Origin: a cyanobacterium PCC 7702
GTDB lineage: Bacteria > Cyanobacteriota > Cyanobacteriia > Cyanobacteriales > Nostocaceae
Reading direction: 5' to 3'
NCBI GenBank assembly: GCA_000332255.1
Contig: KB235926.1
Location: forward strand, 3,718,815 to 3,782,814
DNA length: 64,000 bases
Made by a program: the position numbers and the translations under genes. Below the pieces are notes generated by a model that ran no database searches, was not told the origin of the DNA, and saw only the letters and a program-made list of their open reading frames with translations. Below, one piece after another: positions 9,455 to 17,927 of the stretch; positions within the stretch are counted from its first letter, which is position 1; every line of letters begins with the position of its first letter.

Positions 9455-10342
9455 GTGAGCAAACCGATTTTTGAGTTGGTCGACGAGTTACCAACTAATA
9501 ACTTGACCGTTTCCATGCTCAACTCGTTGGATTTTGTTGCTCCCGGTGAATGGAAAAATATCGTCGGTTTTGTTAATACTATTAAAGCAGTCACCGGCGA
9601 AACCGATGAAAACCTGATCCAAGCCATTGGCGAACGAGCTATATACCTGTACAACGATCGCTCCCAAGGATATCAGCGAGCAATGTGGCTATACCAAACC
9701 GTGGACAGGACAGATAAAGCTTTGGGAGCAGCAGCGCTAGCTAATAAGGTAGGAGAAAAAGTTCCTCTCCTGGGTTTTCTCAACTCTTTAACTCCGAAAG
9801 CAGACAAAGCTCAAACCATCGATCTGTGCTTGAAGTTAGTAGCGGAGTTACTAGCATTTTGCAGTATCAACGGTATTCCCGGAGACAGTATCGGAGATTT
9901 TGTTGCTTCTTTAGGCGAATACAGCGGAGAGTCGTTCATTCGCATGGTAGCCTTGGTTTGCGTTGATGGCTTGATACCGCTTGGTTCTGATTTTATCAAC
10001 AAAGGCTTGTCTTTACTCAATCAGACAAATCCGCAAGAGTTAGAACAAAACTCTACTTTCCAAAACATTCAAGATGTAATTCCAGGAAACAATCCAGCAA
10101 GCAAACTGAATTTTATCGGCGAAAGCTTCGATTCGGTTAAAGGTTGGATGAATGATTTAGTCGTCTCTCGGGATTTAACACCTCAAAAGGTAGCAAGTCA
10201 GTTGCAAAACTTGATCGAATTTACTGGGGATAAATTAGACTACTTAGCAGCTTTCCTAGATGTGGCGACTAATTATTACGAACACACGGGTACCCAGACC
10301 CTAGCGCGTCGATTAATCGAACGAGCTGTAGCTGAAATATAA
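9455..10342 (+). CDS. Conserved-looking hypothetical protein, mainly helical
   Basis: The GTG start at 9455 is supported by AAAAGGAG eight bases upstream. The 295-residue product has no signal peptide or membrane segment and is mostly predicted helical with moderately acidic composition. I recognise no domain. The central stretch includes a hydrophobic run near LLAFCSI and IRMVALVCVDGLIPLGSDF. It follows the lipoprotein gene by 49 bp and ends in the hairpin at 10353-10377, so the pair appears to form a two-gene unit. No function is proposed. Confidence 0.75.
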   Translation: MSKPIFELVDELPTNNLTVSMLNSLDFVAPGEWKNIVGFVNTIKAVTGETDENLIQAIGERAIYLYNDRSQGYQRAMWLYQTVDRTDKALGAAALANKVGEKVPLLGFLNSLTPKADKAQTIDLCLKLVAELLAFCSINGIPGDSIGDFVASLGEYSGESFIRMVALVCVDGLIPLGSDFINKGLSLLNQTNPQELEQNSTFQNIQDVIPGNNPASKLNFIGESFDSVKGWMNDLVVSRDLTPQKVASQLQNLIEFTGDKLDYLAAFLDVATNYYEHTGTQTLARRLIERAVAEI

Positions 10343-10352
10343 CTTTTTTACG

Positions 10353-10377
10353 AAGGCACGGCAAGCAACCGTGCCTT
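10353..10377. terminator. Hairpin between convergent genes
   Basis: AAGGCACGG, a seven-base loop and CCGTGCCTT form a perfect 9-bp GC-rich stem between the stop at 10342 (+) and the stop at 10381 (-). No long T-run follows on either strand, so its strength as an intrinsic terminator is uncertain. Confidence 0.65.
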
Positions 10378-10380
10378 GAT

Positions 10381-11121
10381 TTATCTTGGTACTAAGCGCA
10401 AATGAGAAGCGATCGCCGCCAAATATGGTGCAAAAACAGTTAAATCCTCTAATCTAGAGAACTTCCCTAGGGTGGAATTCCCATTGAAACCAGTGGTAAT
10501 TATATAAAGTGCTTTGCCATCAAAGGCTACGTAACCAAGGTGGTGTTCTTGTACTTGACCTTGGGACTTGAATTTTGTGAACCCGTAACTCAGTCCTTGC
10601 AGTTTACCTACCTGCACTTTTTGGGGAGGATGAGGAGCGAAAACCACGCGATCGCCTTTAGTACTGCTACTGTCCGAATTTTTTGACAGCACGCTGTAAA
10701 GGTCGCTTACCCAAGCATTCAATGCTGTTAGTACTTTAGTTTCATACTGGGGATCTTTATAGCTAGCATCCTGACCAGGTTCAATTCCTACTTGACGCAG
10801 CATCTTTTCAAAATTCTGCTGTTTGTCTAGCGGATACCTTCCTATCTCCACGCTACCTATGAGTTTGTCATTAGCGAAGACGCACATCAAGGGTGCATTA
10901 CCATCACAAGCAGCAACTTTCCAACCAGCAGGAGTAGTTGTTTTATTCAACAGATACTTCCAAAGATTATCTGTACTAGTCAAACTGGGAGAAGAGGAAA
11001 ATGTAGGAGACCGCCGTGGTAGTTCTTTACTTCCAAACCAGTTGGGACTAAAAACTTTTATTCCCAAGGGAACCAACACTAGCAAAATTCCGCTCAGTAA
11101 AACATGATAAAGTCGTAACAT
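10381..11121 (-). CDS. Membrane-anchored hypothetical protein
   Basis: A TTG codon at 11142 is also in frame, but the ATG at 11121 is preferred. It sits just after CGGAAA and starts directly before the hydrophobic stretch YHVLLSGILLVLVPLGIKVF. The product has about 246 residues: one N-terminal membrane anchor, a Ser/Pro-rich linker, then an exported domain of about 190 residues containing two cysteines close together (ACDGNAPLMCVF), which may form a disulfide. No family is recognised. It is convergent with the hypothetical gene ending at 10342. Confidence 0.75.
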   Translation of the reverse strand: MLRLYHVLLSGILLVLVPLGIKVFSPNWFGSKELPRRSPTFSSSPSLTSTDNLWKYLLNKTTTPAGWKVAACDGNAPLMCVFANDKLIGSVEIGRYPLDKQQNFEKMLRQVGIEPGQDASYKDPQYETKVLTALNAWVSDLYSVLSKNSDSSSTKGDRVVFAPHPPQKVQVGKLQGLSYGFTKFKSQGQVQEHHLGYVAFDGKALYIITTGFNGNSTLGKFSRLEDLTVFAPYLAAIASHLRLVPR

Positions 11122-11217
11122 TTTCCGGAAGCAGCACCGCAAAAGCTTACCTACTTAACAGTATCAGTAAAACTTTGCCCGCACGCTTTGTGAATTTATT
11201 TTTCTGAGTTGACACTT

Positions 11218-11412
11218 TTACTTGTGGCGAGAATTATATCTGGAACGTTGCTTGCGTCTGGCAATAGCTTTACGCTTTTCTTTTTGTAATGGAGTCTCGA
11301 AGTGGCGATTTTTTCTCAAGTCATGGAAAATACCTGCTTGGGAAACTTGACGCTTAAATCTTCGCAAAGCTGATTCAATTCCTTCGTTTTCTCCCAATAC
11401 AACTTGGGTCAT
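11218..11412 (-). CDS. rpsU: 30S ribosomal protein S21
   Basis: The 64-residue, strongly basic product matches S21. It opens [20 protein letters not shown], followed by the conserved aromatic/basic stretch and a very basic tail ([12 protein letters not shown]). S21 binds the 30S platform near the anti-Shine-Dalgarno region. The gene lies about 120 bp downstream of an RRM-protein gene on the same strand, an order known from cyanobacteria in which rbp and rpsU are co-transcribed and cold-responsive. A hairpin between the two probably sets how much rpsU is read through. The ribosome site AGGAG lies just upstream of the ATG. Confidence 0.97.
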   Translation of the reverse strand: MTQVVLGENEGIESALRRFKRQVSQAGIFHDLRKNRHFETPLQKEKRKAIARRKQRSRYNSRHK

Positions 11413-11455
11413 AACCTATCACTCCTAAAAACGGGTAAGTGTGAAAAAGCCCCAT

Positions 11456-11505
11456 AATAAAAAGTCCCAGCAGAGTCGCGCCATGTTTTTCTTCTGCTGG
11501 AGACT
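11456..11505 (-). terminator. Attenuator-like terminator between rbp and rpsU
   Basis: On the minus strand the rbp stop is followed by a stem, AGTC(T)CCAGCAGA pairing with TCTGCTGGGACT, with one bulged base, and then TTTTTATTA. This is a factor-independent terminator shape. Because rpsU lies directly downstream, it could give a short rbp transcript and a longer read-through rbp-rpsU transcript. Confidence 0.75.
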
Positions 11506-11532
11506 CTTGTTGTGAATTTTTGTAAATATTAT

Positions 11533-11844
11533 TTAGTAGCGGCGATTGCTACGGTTGTTGTTACCAAAATTGCCGCCTGCATAACTTCTGGAACTTCTGT
11601 CTTGGCGGGGTCTGGCTTTATTCACCTTCAGATCGCGCCCCATCCATTCTGCTCCATCCAGTGCTTCAATAGCTGCGGCTTCCTGCGCTTCTGTTTGCAT
11701 CTCTACAAATGCAAAACCACGCGGACGACCGGTTTCCCTGTCCGTGGGTACCTGAACGTTGTTGACTTTACCGTATTCGCTAAATACTCCCTTAAGGTCT
11801 TCTTCTGTTACCTCGTAGGACAAGTTACCGATATAAATAGACAT
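11533..11844 (-). CDS. RRM-type RNA-binding protein with Gly-rich tail (cyanobacterial Rbp)
   Basis: The 103-residue protein is a single RNA-recognition motif. RNP2 is IYIGNL (3-8) and RNP1 is RGFAFVEM (42-49). A short Gly/Asn/Arg/Ser-rich tail follows (about 85-103). Cyanobacterial Rbp proteins of this kind bind single-stranded RNA and many are induced by cold; the Gly-rich tail and the downstream rpsU are hallmarks of the rbpA1-like class. The ATG at 11844 follows GGGAGATGCC. The upstream region to 12037 (about 190 bp) is long enough for an extended 5-prime leader, as reported for cold-induced rbp genes. Confidence 0.95.
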   Translation of the reverse strand: MSIYIGNLSYEVTEEDLKGVFSEYGKVNNVQVPTDRETGRPRGFAFVEMQTEAQEAAAIEALDGAEWMGRDLKVNKARPRQDRSSRSYAGGNFGNNNRSNRRY

Positions 11845-12037
11845 TGTCGGGCATCTCCCAAATCAGCTGAGTGTAGAGAGTTAGATTCGGAGAGACGCTT
11901 TTTAGTAAAAAAACCACTTTCTCAACCGAAAATAATTCCTGTAAATAGAAGTATAGCACAAACACATCTTCGAACAACAAATCAGGACAAAATTCCCCAT
12001 CTCCACCACAGACTTGACATTTCATCAAAGTTGTGCA

Positions 12038-12892
12038 TCAAGAATCCGACCATAACTTTAAAATCTCGTTTGCTTGTTTGCACAGTTGTTCCTGGAATTG
12101 TCCGTTACTAGCTAATAAACCACCCCATTGATTGACATCTCCCGTGTTGTACTGCAAGGGCGTGAGGTCAAAATGGGTAAATTGACCGCCAGCTTCTGTG
12201 AGAATAATTTCCGGTGCGGCTATGTCCCAATCTTTGGGAGCAGATTGACCAGAAAGGGAAATATACACATCTGCTTGTTGTTCCACAATGGCAGCAATTT
12301 TACAACCAACGCTACCAATAGTTTTTTGCTTTTGACAAGGTAATTTTTGTAATAAATAATTCAATTTTTGATGGCGATGGCTGCGAGTAACAACTAAAAT
12401 TAAATCTTCGATGCGATCGCGCGACACTACTTTTAAGGGAATGCTTTTACCATCACGAGTTTCCACAAATGTACCGCTGCCTTTGGTTGCGTAATACAAC
12501 TTTTCTGCTTCTGGAACTGCCACCAAGCCTAACACCGGACGATTTTCCTTAACTAAAGCAATGTGAATGGCATATTCTCCGGTTTTTTCGATGAAGTCTC
12601 GTGTTCCATCTAAAGGATCGACAATCCAGGTCCATTGAGAATGTGATAGTTGCGAGTGCTGTTGTTTGTAGGTCTCTTCGCTTAGATAGGCAACATCTTC
12701 TTTATCTAAAGCTTTTTGTAGTTCTTTCCAAAGGAAGGAATTGATAGCTACATCTGCAACTGTCACGGGTTCGCTATCTTGATATTGTACATCTAAAGCG
12801 TTAGAACTTTTACGATAGTAAGACCGCAAAATGTCTGCTGCTTCCCAAGCGATCGAACGAACTAACACAAGAATTTTTTGTAGGTCTGGCAT
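12038..12892 (-). CDS. 3-prime(2-prime),5-prime-bisphosphate nucleotidase / inositol monophosphatase family (CysQ-like)
   Basis: With the ATG at 12892, which has AGGAC upstream, the protein is 284 residues. A longer reading from TTG at 12934 exists but lacks a ribosome site. Metal-binding motifs of the lithium-sensitive phosphatase family are present: SEE (71-73), DPLDGTRDF (92-100) and DWDIAAPEIILTEAGG near the C-terminus. CysQ hydrolyses the phosphoadenosine phosphate left by sulfate assimilation; inositol and fructose-1,6-bisphosphates are alternative substrates in the family. It precedes no obvious partner, although the PfkB kinase just upstream on the same strand (57 bp) may be in the same transcript. 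Confidence 0.85.
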   Translation of the reverse strand: MPDLQKILVLVRSIAWEAADILRSYYRKSSNALDVQYQDSEPVTVADVAINSFLWKELQKALDKEDVAYLSEETYKQQHSQLSHSQWTWIVDPLDGTRDFIEKTGEYAIHIALVKENRPVLGLVAVPEAEKLYYATKGSGTFVETRDGKSIPLKVVSRDRIEDLILVVTRSHRHQKLNYLLQKLPCQKQKTIGSVGCKIAAIVEQQADVYISLSGQSAPKDWDIAAPEIILTEAGGQFTHFDLTPLQYNTGDVNQWGGLLASNGQFQEQLCKQANEILKLWSDS

Positions 12893-12948
12893 TGATTTTG
12901 TCCTGCATCTACTGTGGGTAGCATTTTTTACCAAAGATAATCAAGTTT

Positions 12949-13836
12949 TCAAGCTTTCATCCAGCGACGGGTACCGAAAAATTGACAGGAAAAAGCTGCA
13001 ATCTTGGCTGCTGATGCTAGAGCATCGATAAAATTATGCCGTAAAATGTAGTGGCAAAAAGCACCGTGGAATATATCTCCGGCCCCTAGTGTATCCACAA
13101 CGTGAGTTTTTGGCACCTCTATGAAATTATTTTTCTTCTTTTCTTGCTTGTTTGCAGACATAGGGGTAAGATACTCAATGGGCTTTTCGCCGTGGGTAAT
13201 GGCAATATAAGGAATACCGAATTGACTGAGATAGGCAAATACGTCTTCTTGGGTGTGGCAGTTGGGAGGATAAAAATTAGCGGAACAAATGGCGTAATCG
13301 ACAAATGGTAAGAGTTGTTCGAAACCAGCTTTCCAGCTACCACCATCTATAACAATAGGCTTATTTTCAGCTTTGGCTTTTTGGACAATTTCTATTCCTA
13401 CAGCCATTTGATGACCGTCGAGCATGACAATATCAATATCGTGTAGGATATCCGGGGGAATGGCTTCACAAGGAGCTTGGATTTGCACGGCGTTAATAGA
13501 AACTACAGCTCGTTCACCGCTGGTTTGGGTAACAACGATAGAAGAAATAGGTGGTGGATTGCTGTTTGTGGGAAGCAAATCCTGCAGTTTGACTTGATAG
13601 TTTTGCAAGTCTTGATGAATTAATTGCGCCAGGGGGTGGGAACCTACCGCGCCCAATAATGTCGAGGTATTATGATTGCCCAAATAGCTAAAAGCAACCG
13701 CGGCATTGGTGGCTGGACCTCCTGCTGCGATAGTATAGTCTGTGGCGACAATTTTCTGATTGTTTTTGGGACAAGAGGCTGCCAAGTAAATTAGATCCAC
13801 AGTTACTAAACCGACAAATAAGCCACTCTTGCTCAT
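12949..13836 (-). CDS. PfkB-family carbohydrate kinase
   Basis: The 295-residue protein has the ribokinase-fold signatures: an N-terminal GGPATNAAVAFSYLG (39-53) substrate-side motif and the C-terminal GAGD anion hole (251-254) with catalytic Asp254. PfkB enzymes phosphorylate sugars, nucleosides or related alcohols in the cytosol; the substrate is not readable here. The gene is followed on the same strand by the CysQ-like phosphatase. Its upstream region contains a good -10 box (TATAAT) inside an inverted repeat. Confidence 0.88.
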   Translation of the reverse strand: MSKSGLFVGLVTVDLIYLAASCPKNNQKIVATDYTIAAGGPATNAAVAFSYLGNHNTSTLLGAVGSHPLAQLIHQDLQNYQVKLQDLLPTNSNPPPISSIVVTQTSGERAVVSINAVQIQAPCEAIPPDILHDIDIVMLDGHQMAVGIEIVQKAKAENKPIVIDGGSWKAGFEQLLPFVDYAICSANFYPPNCHTQEDVFAYLSQFGIPYIAITHGEKPIEYLTPMSANKQEKKKNNFIEVPKTHVVDTLGAGDIFHGAFCHYILRHNFIDALASAAKIAAFSCQFFGTRRWMKA

Positions 13837-13848
13837 TATTCGCCCGGC

Positions 13849-13879
13849 TCAGGTTATCCTTACTAAGGATTATACCTGA
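13849..13879 (-). promoter_or_regulatory. Inverted repeat overlapping a TATAAT box upstream of the PfkB gene
   Basis: The minus strand reads TCAGGTATAATCC, then TTAGTAA, then GGATAACCTGA: an imperfect palindrome 13-43 bases before the ATG at 13836. The TATAAT (13874-13869) is a perfect -10 hexamer, but no convincing -35 is seen. The symmetry could be a repressor operator over the promoter or a leader hairpin. Confidence 0.4.
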
Positions 13880-13988
13880 ATCCACCCGTGGCACTACCCA
13901 AAAACTAAACTAACTGCAACTGCAAGTGTTGCTCAAGCGGGTATTGTTTACTTTACTATGATGGAAAAAGAGTTTACAGGAGCAGCTA

Positions 13989-14180
13989 ATGTTTGGATTG
14001 GGATGGACGGAAGTGGGTGTGATCGCGATCGTCGCCCTTTTAATATTTGGTCCTAAAAAAATTCCCGAACTGGGAACAGCACTGGGTAAAACTTTGCGAG
14101 GGTTTAAAGAAGAATTAAATAAAAATTCCAGTGAGGATACCAGTCCGGAAGCAGAAAAAGCCGAAAAAGAAAGTTCATAA
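13989..14180 (+). CDS. tatA: Sec-independent protein translocase TatA/TatE
   Basis: The 63-residue product has the TatA plan: a very short N-terminus, one membrane helix (GWTEVGVIAIVALLIFG), the conserved FGPKKIPELG hinge, an amphipathic helix (LGKTLRGFKEEL) and an acidic tail. TatA forms the pore of the twin-arginine pathway with TatC. The ribosome site AGGAG lies before the ATG. Its 3-prime end overlaps the 3-prime end of cphA by six bases in the opposite orientation. There is no terminator between them, so tatA read-through would be antisense to cphA. Confidence 0.95.
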   Translation: MFGLGWTEVGVIAIVALLIFGPKKIPELGTALGKTLRGFKEELNKNSSEDTSPEAEKAEKESS

Positions 14181-16889
14181 TATAGTGTTCACCGTATTGA
14201 CCACATTCGAAGAAGTCGCTCCGACTTGGGAATCTGTGGTGGTAGAGGCGCTATTTTGTTGAGTTATCTCTTCTTTTACTACGCCGCGTGCCTTAATTAA
14301 TTGGATGGCACGGCTGACGCTTTCTGGCAAAATCACCACCAGACTGTTTTCCGGGGCAATATCCAAAGCTTTATTAATCGCTTGTGTTTCGTCTAAAATC
14401 GATTCGTATTTATATTTTGGGTTTACTTGTTTAATACCGCGAATAATTAAATCAGCAGCCGAACCGCGGGTACGTCCTCGAGTGTCATCGTCTTCTTTAA
14501 CAATTGCGTAGTCAAAAATCTCTGCTGCTAGTTTTCCTAAGGTAATAAAGTCTTGGTCGCGGCGATCGCCAGGTCCACCTACGACGCCAATACGCTTTCC
14601 GTTCGTCCAGCTGCGGACAAAACAACCCAACGCTTCATAGCTGTGAGGATTGTGGGCGTAATCCACCAAGGCGTGGAAACTACCTAAATTAAATAAATTC
14701 ATCCGTCCCGGTGTCTGACTAAAAGAAGCGCGAAACGTACTCAACCCAGCACGAATTTGTTCTATAGAAACGTTTTGTACAAACGCCGCCAAAGAAGCTG
14801 CTAAAGCGTTAGCAATCATAAATGGTGCGCGTCCGCCCATGGTCAAGGGAATATTTTCAGCCTTTTCAATTCGGTGCGTCCAGTCTCCCTTGAGAATGGA
14901 TAAAAAGCCGTTTTCGTATACCGCCGCCACACCTCCCTTTTGAATGTGGTTGCGCACCAACTCCGAATCCGGATTCATGGTAAAGTAGCCTACATTGGCT
15001 TTAGTTCTTTCTGCCATTGCCGCCACCCGTGGATCGTCGGCGTTGAGAATAGCGTAACCGTCAGGAAAAACAGCTTCGGCTACCACACTTTTGAGGTGAG
15101 CCAGCTGGTCGATGGTATCGATATCGCCGATTCCTAAGTGATCTGCGGCTACATTTAATACTACACCCACATTGGCAGCATCAAAGGCTAATCCCGAACG
15201 AAGAATACCGCCTCGAGCTGTTTCTAAAACAGCGACTTCTACCGTTGGGTCTTGCAAGATTAACTGAGCACTTTGGGGACCGGTGTTGTCTCCTGCTTCT
15301 ACCAAGAAATCTCCGATATAAGTCCCGTCTGTTGTTGTATAACCTACTACTTTACCCGTTTGTTTAAAAATGTGTGCCAGTAAGCGAGTGGTAGTTGTTT
15401 TGCCGTTGGTACCTGTAATGGATAAAATCGGAATGCGGCTGGATTGTTCGCTGGGAAACAGCATATCGAGCACAGCGGCGGCAACATTGCGGGGGGTGCC
15501 TTGACTGGGAGCAACATGCATCCGGAACCCGGGAGCGGCGTTGACTTCAACTACTACACCGTCAACTTCTCGCAAAGGACGACTGATATCCGGGGTAACA
15601 ATATCAATTCCGGCAATATCCAAACCGACAATTTTGACAATCCGCTGCGCCAGCCAAACGTTTTCGGGGTGAATTTCATCTGTACGGTCTACGGCAATGC
15701 CTCCGGTACTTAAATTCGCCGTTGCCCGCAGGTAGCAAATTTCACCCTGAGGAAGGATGCTATCTAATGTGTAACCTTGTCTTTCTAATAGTTGATAGCT
15801 GGTACGGTCCAGTTCAATTTTGGTCAGGATGTTATCGTGACCTTCACCGCGATTGGGGTCTTTGTTGGTTTCCTCTATTAGCTCCGCAATAGTAGATCTG
15901 CCATCTCCAACCACATGAGCTGGTACGCGTTCTGCAACCGCCACTACTTTGCCGTCGACAACCAGTACTCGATGATCGCGTCCCTGATAATAGCGTTCTA
16001 CAATAATCGAGCGAGAAATTTGTCTGGCAGCGTCGTAAGCTGCTTCTGCTTCTTCCCAGTTTTGGATGTTAATGGTGATACCCCTTCCGTGATTGCCATC
16101 TAGGGGTTTGATCACGATAGGATAGCCACCTACGTATTCTATTGCTTCTTCCAAGTCATCTAAAAAGTTAATTACCGTTCCTTTGGGAACCGGTATACCA
16201 GCATTGGCCAGGATGCGCTTTGTAGCTTCTTTATCGCATGCCAGTTCTACCCCTAAAATGCCGGTTTGATCGGTCATAGTAGCTTGAATTCGCTTTTGGT
16301 TGACGCCGTAACCTAGCTGGATCAAAAAGCGCGCCCCTAGCTGCATCCAGGGAATACCTCTTTTTTCAGCTTCTTTGACGATCGATTCTGTAGAAGGACC
16401 CAAAGCTGCATCGCGCCACAGGTCTTTGAGATCTTGTAAGTCTTGCTCTAGCTCGGCTTTGGGATAACGACCCCGATCGACGATACTTTGACACAGTCGC
16501 ACGGCGGCTCTACCAGCATAGCGTCCTGCTTCCTCGTTTTGATACTCGAACACCACCTGATACACACTGGGTGTGGAGGTTTGACGAGTGCGGCCAAAAC
16601 CGACGTGCATGCCTGCTAACTCTTGCAGTTCTAGAGCTACATGTTCCACAATATGACCCATCATGGTGCCTTCGCGCACGCGCTTTAAAAAACCACCACG
16701 ACAGCCAGGCGAGCAGTAGTGACTCTCCAGACTAGGCAGAGCCTCAACTAATCCTTCATAAAAGCCAGGAATTTCGTTCGAAGGCGTCTCGGCAAGGTTT
16801 TCTAGATCGAGGCGCATAACAATCAACTTGTGGCGTCGAATGCTCCAGTAGTTGGGGCCGCGTAAGGTCTGGATCTTGAGGATTCTCAT
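14175..16889 (-). CDS. cphA: Cyanophycin synthetase
   Basis: The 904-residue protein has the known three-part order. An N-terminal domain is followed by an ATP-grasp domain (about 200-480; glycine loop GNHGRG at 266-271) that adds Asp to the backbone, and a Mur-ligase-like domain (P-loop GTNGKTTT at 493-500) that adds Arg to the Asp side chain. Length is typical; the family runs to about 870-900 residues. The product makes multi-L-arginyl-poly-L-aspartate granules, the nitrogen reserve of cyanobacteria. cphB lies 174 bp upstream on the same strand, so the two likely form an operon. The ATG at 16889 has no strong ribosome site. Confidence 0.98.
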   Translation of the reverse strand: MRILKIQTLRGPNYWSIRRHKLIVMRLDLENLAETPSNEIPGFYEGLVEALPSLESHYCSPGCRGGFLKRVREGTMMGHIVEHVALELQELAGMHVGFGRTRQTSTPSVYQVVFEYQNEEAGRYAGRAAVRLCQSIVDRGRYPKAELEQDLQDLKDLWRDAALGPSTESIVKEAEKRGIPWMQLGARFLIQLGYGVNQKRIQATMTDQTGILGVELACDKEATKRILANAGIPVPKGTVINFLDDLEEAIEYVGGYPIVIKPLDGNHGRGITINIQNWEEAEAAYDAARQISRSIIVERYYQGRDHRVLVVDGKVVAVAERVPAHVVGDGRSTIAELIEETNKDPNRGEGHDNILTKIELDRTSYQLLERQGYTLDSILPQGEICYLRATANLSTGGIAVDRTDEIHPENVWLAQRIVKIVGLDIAGIDIVTPDISRPLREVDGVVVEVNAAPGFRMHVAPSQGTPRNVAAAVLDMLFPSEQSSRIPILSITGTNGKTTTTRLLAHIFKQTGKVVGYTTTDGTYIGDFLVEAGDNTGPQSAQLILQDPTVEVAVLETARGGILRSGLAFDAANVGVVLNVAADHLGIGDIDTIDQLAHLKSVVAEAVFPDGYAILNADDPRVAAMAERTKANVGYFTMNPDSELVRNHIQKGGVAAVYENGFLSILKGDWTHRIEKAENIPLTMGGRAPFMIANALAASLAAFVQNVSIEQIRAGLSTFRASFSQTPGRMNLFNLGSFHALVDYAHNPHSYEALGCFVRSWTNGKRIGVVGGPGDRRDQDFITLGKLAAEIFDYAIVKEDDDTRGRTRGSAADLIIRGIKQVNPKYKYESILDETQAINKALDIAPENSLVVILPESVSRAIQLIKARGVVKEEITQQNSASTTTDSQVGATSSNVVNTVNTIL

Positions 16890-16951
16890 GGGAATTAGGG
16901 TAGATGGAGATTCGGAACCAAAATTCTAGTTTCTTACTGTAATTGACCGGT

Positions 16952-16977
16952 AAACTGTTCCTAGTGAACAGTTTTTT
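16952..16977 (+). terminator. Hairpin plus T-run in the cphB-cphA gap, oriented against cphA
   Basis: AAACTGTTC, a CTAGT loop and GAACAGTTT give a perfect 9-bp stem followed by TTT on the plus strand. In the minus direction the T-run is missing. As a terminator it would stop plus-strand transcripts antisense to cphA; as a stem in the cphB-cphA mRNA it could attenuate cphA or protect a processed end. Confidence 0.5.
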
Positions 16978-17063
16978 CTTTTAACATCATATTGCTCTGG
17001 TTTTTGGAGGTGTAACTTTAAGTTTAGCGGTCAAATCAGTGTCATTCCAGATACTTTAACGCT

Positions 17064-17927
17064 TCAGTTGGAAACACGGTAGATGGCAGGCAACACAGTG
17101 CGCTGGTAAAGGTGAAAACGATCGCCGTGGCTGAGAATGTGCAGGCGTAAATTATGAAGGTTTAAAGGTTCTGTAGCTCCTACGTGAGGTTCGTTGGTAT
17201 GGGTAACTTCTGTTGGATCGACAATAGTTACCGAACCCTTACCCAAAACTTGCAGCCAACCATCCCGTTCAAACAAGGCACAAGTATCTTCATCTATACC
17301 GATGCCCAGGCGATCGGGATGGGAAGCAATGGCACTCATCAGTCGCCCCATGCGATTGCGATTGTTAAAATGTTGATCTACAATCACCTCGGGTATCAAT
17401 CCCAATCCCGTGGCCATATCCACCAAGGAACGATTGGGAGACTCGCCGCTACCACCACCTGCAATCATGTGATGGCCCATCACCGCCGCTCCCGCACTTG
17501 TACCTGCCAAGGTCAGCTCTCCTGCCTTGACTCTTTGCCGGATAATATCCATTGCTGGCGTGTCCGCCAACACACCGCACAATCGCAATTGATCGCCTCC
17601 GGTTAAAAAAACCCCCGTACAAATTTCCAGGGATTCCTGGTAATCCCGGTACTCACACTGTTCCCGTTCGCGAATGTCTAAAAGCTCGAGTTTCTTAGCT
17701 CCCATATCCTCAAAAATGCGAATATACCGACCCCCAATAATTGAAGGTTCGCGGGAAGCAGAGGGAATAATCGCAATGTGGGCGTCGCTACCGCCAGCAC
17801 GAGCAAAAAAAGTCCGCAAAATTTCGCGACCGTGGACTTTGTCTTCTGCGCCGCCGATAACTAGAACAGCAGTTTTAGTTGCTTGGGGTGTCCTCATTTC
17901 CAGCGATTTAGCTTGTAATTCCGGCAT
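17064..17927 (-). CDS. cphB: Cyanophycinase
   Basis: The 287-residue protein belongs to peptidase family S51. The nucleophile motif GTSAG is at 142-146 with catalytic Ser144, and the glycine-rich VLVIGGAEDK lies near the N-terminus. The enzyme is an exopeptidase that releases beta-Asp-Arg dipeptides from cyanophycin. The ATG at 17927 has AGGAGA six bases upstream. It is the first gene of the cphB-cphA unit and diverges from trmD across 567 bp that include an NtcA-type palindrome. Confidence 0.97.
   Translation of the reverse strand: MPELQAKSLEMRTPQATKTAVLVIGGAEDKVHGREILRTFFARAGGSDAHIAIIPSASREPSIIGGRYIRIFEDMGAKKLELLDIREREQCEYRDYQESLEICTGVFLTGGDQLRLCGVLADTPAMDIIRQRVKAGELTLAGTSAGAAVMGHHMIAGGGSGESPNRSLVDMATGLGLIPEVIVDQHFNNRNRMGRLMSAIASHPDRLGIGIDEDTCALFERDGWLQVLGKGSVTIVDPTEVTHTNEPHVGATEPLNLHNLRLHILSHGDRFHLYQRTVLPAIYRVSN

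Noticed and set aside
13849-13879. Riboswitch in front of the PfkB gene
   Set aside because: The palindrome overlaps a -10 box and is too short; no known aptamer core was recognised.
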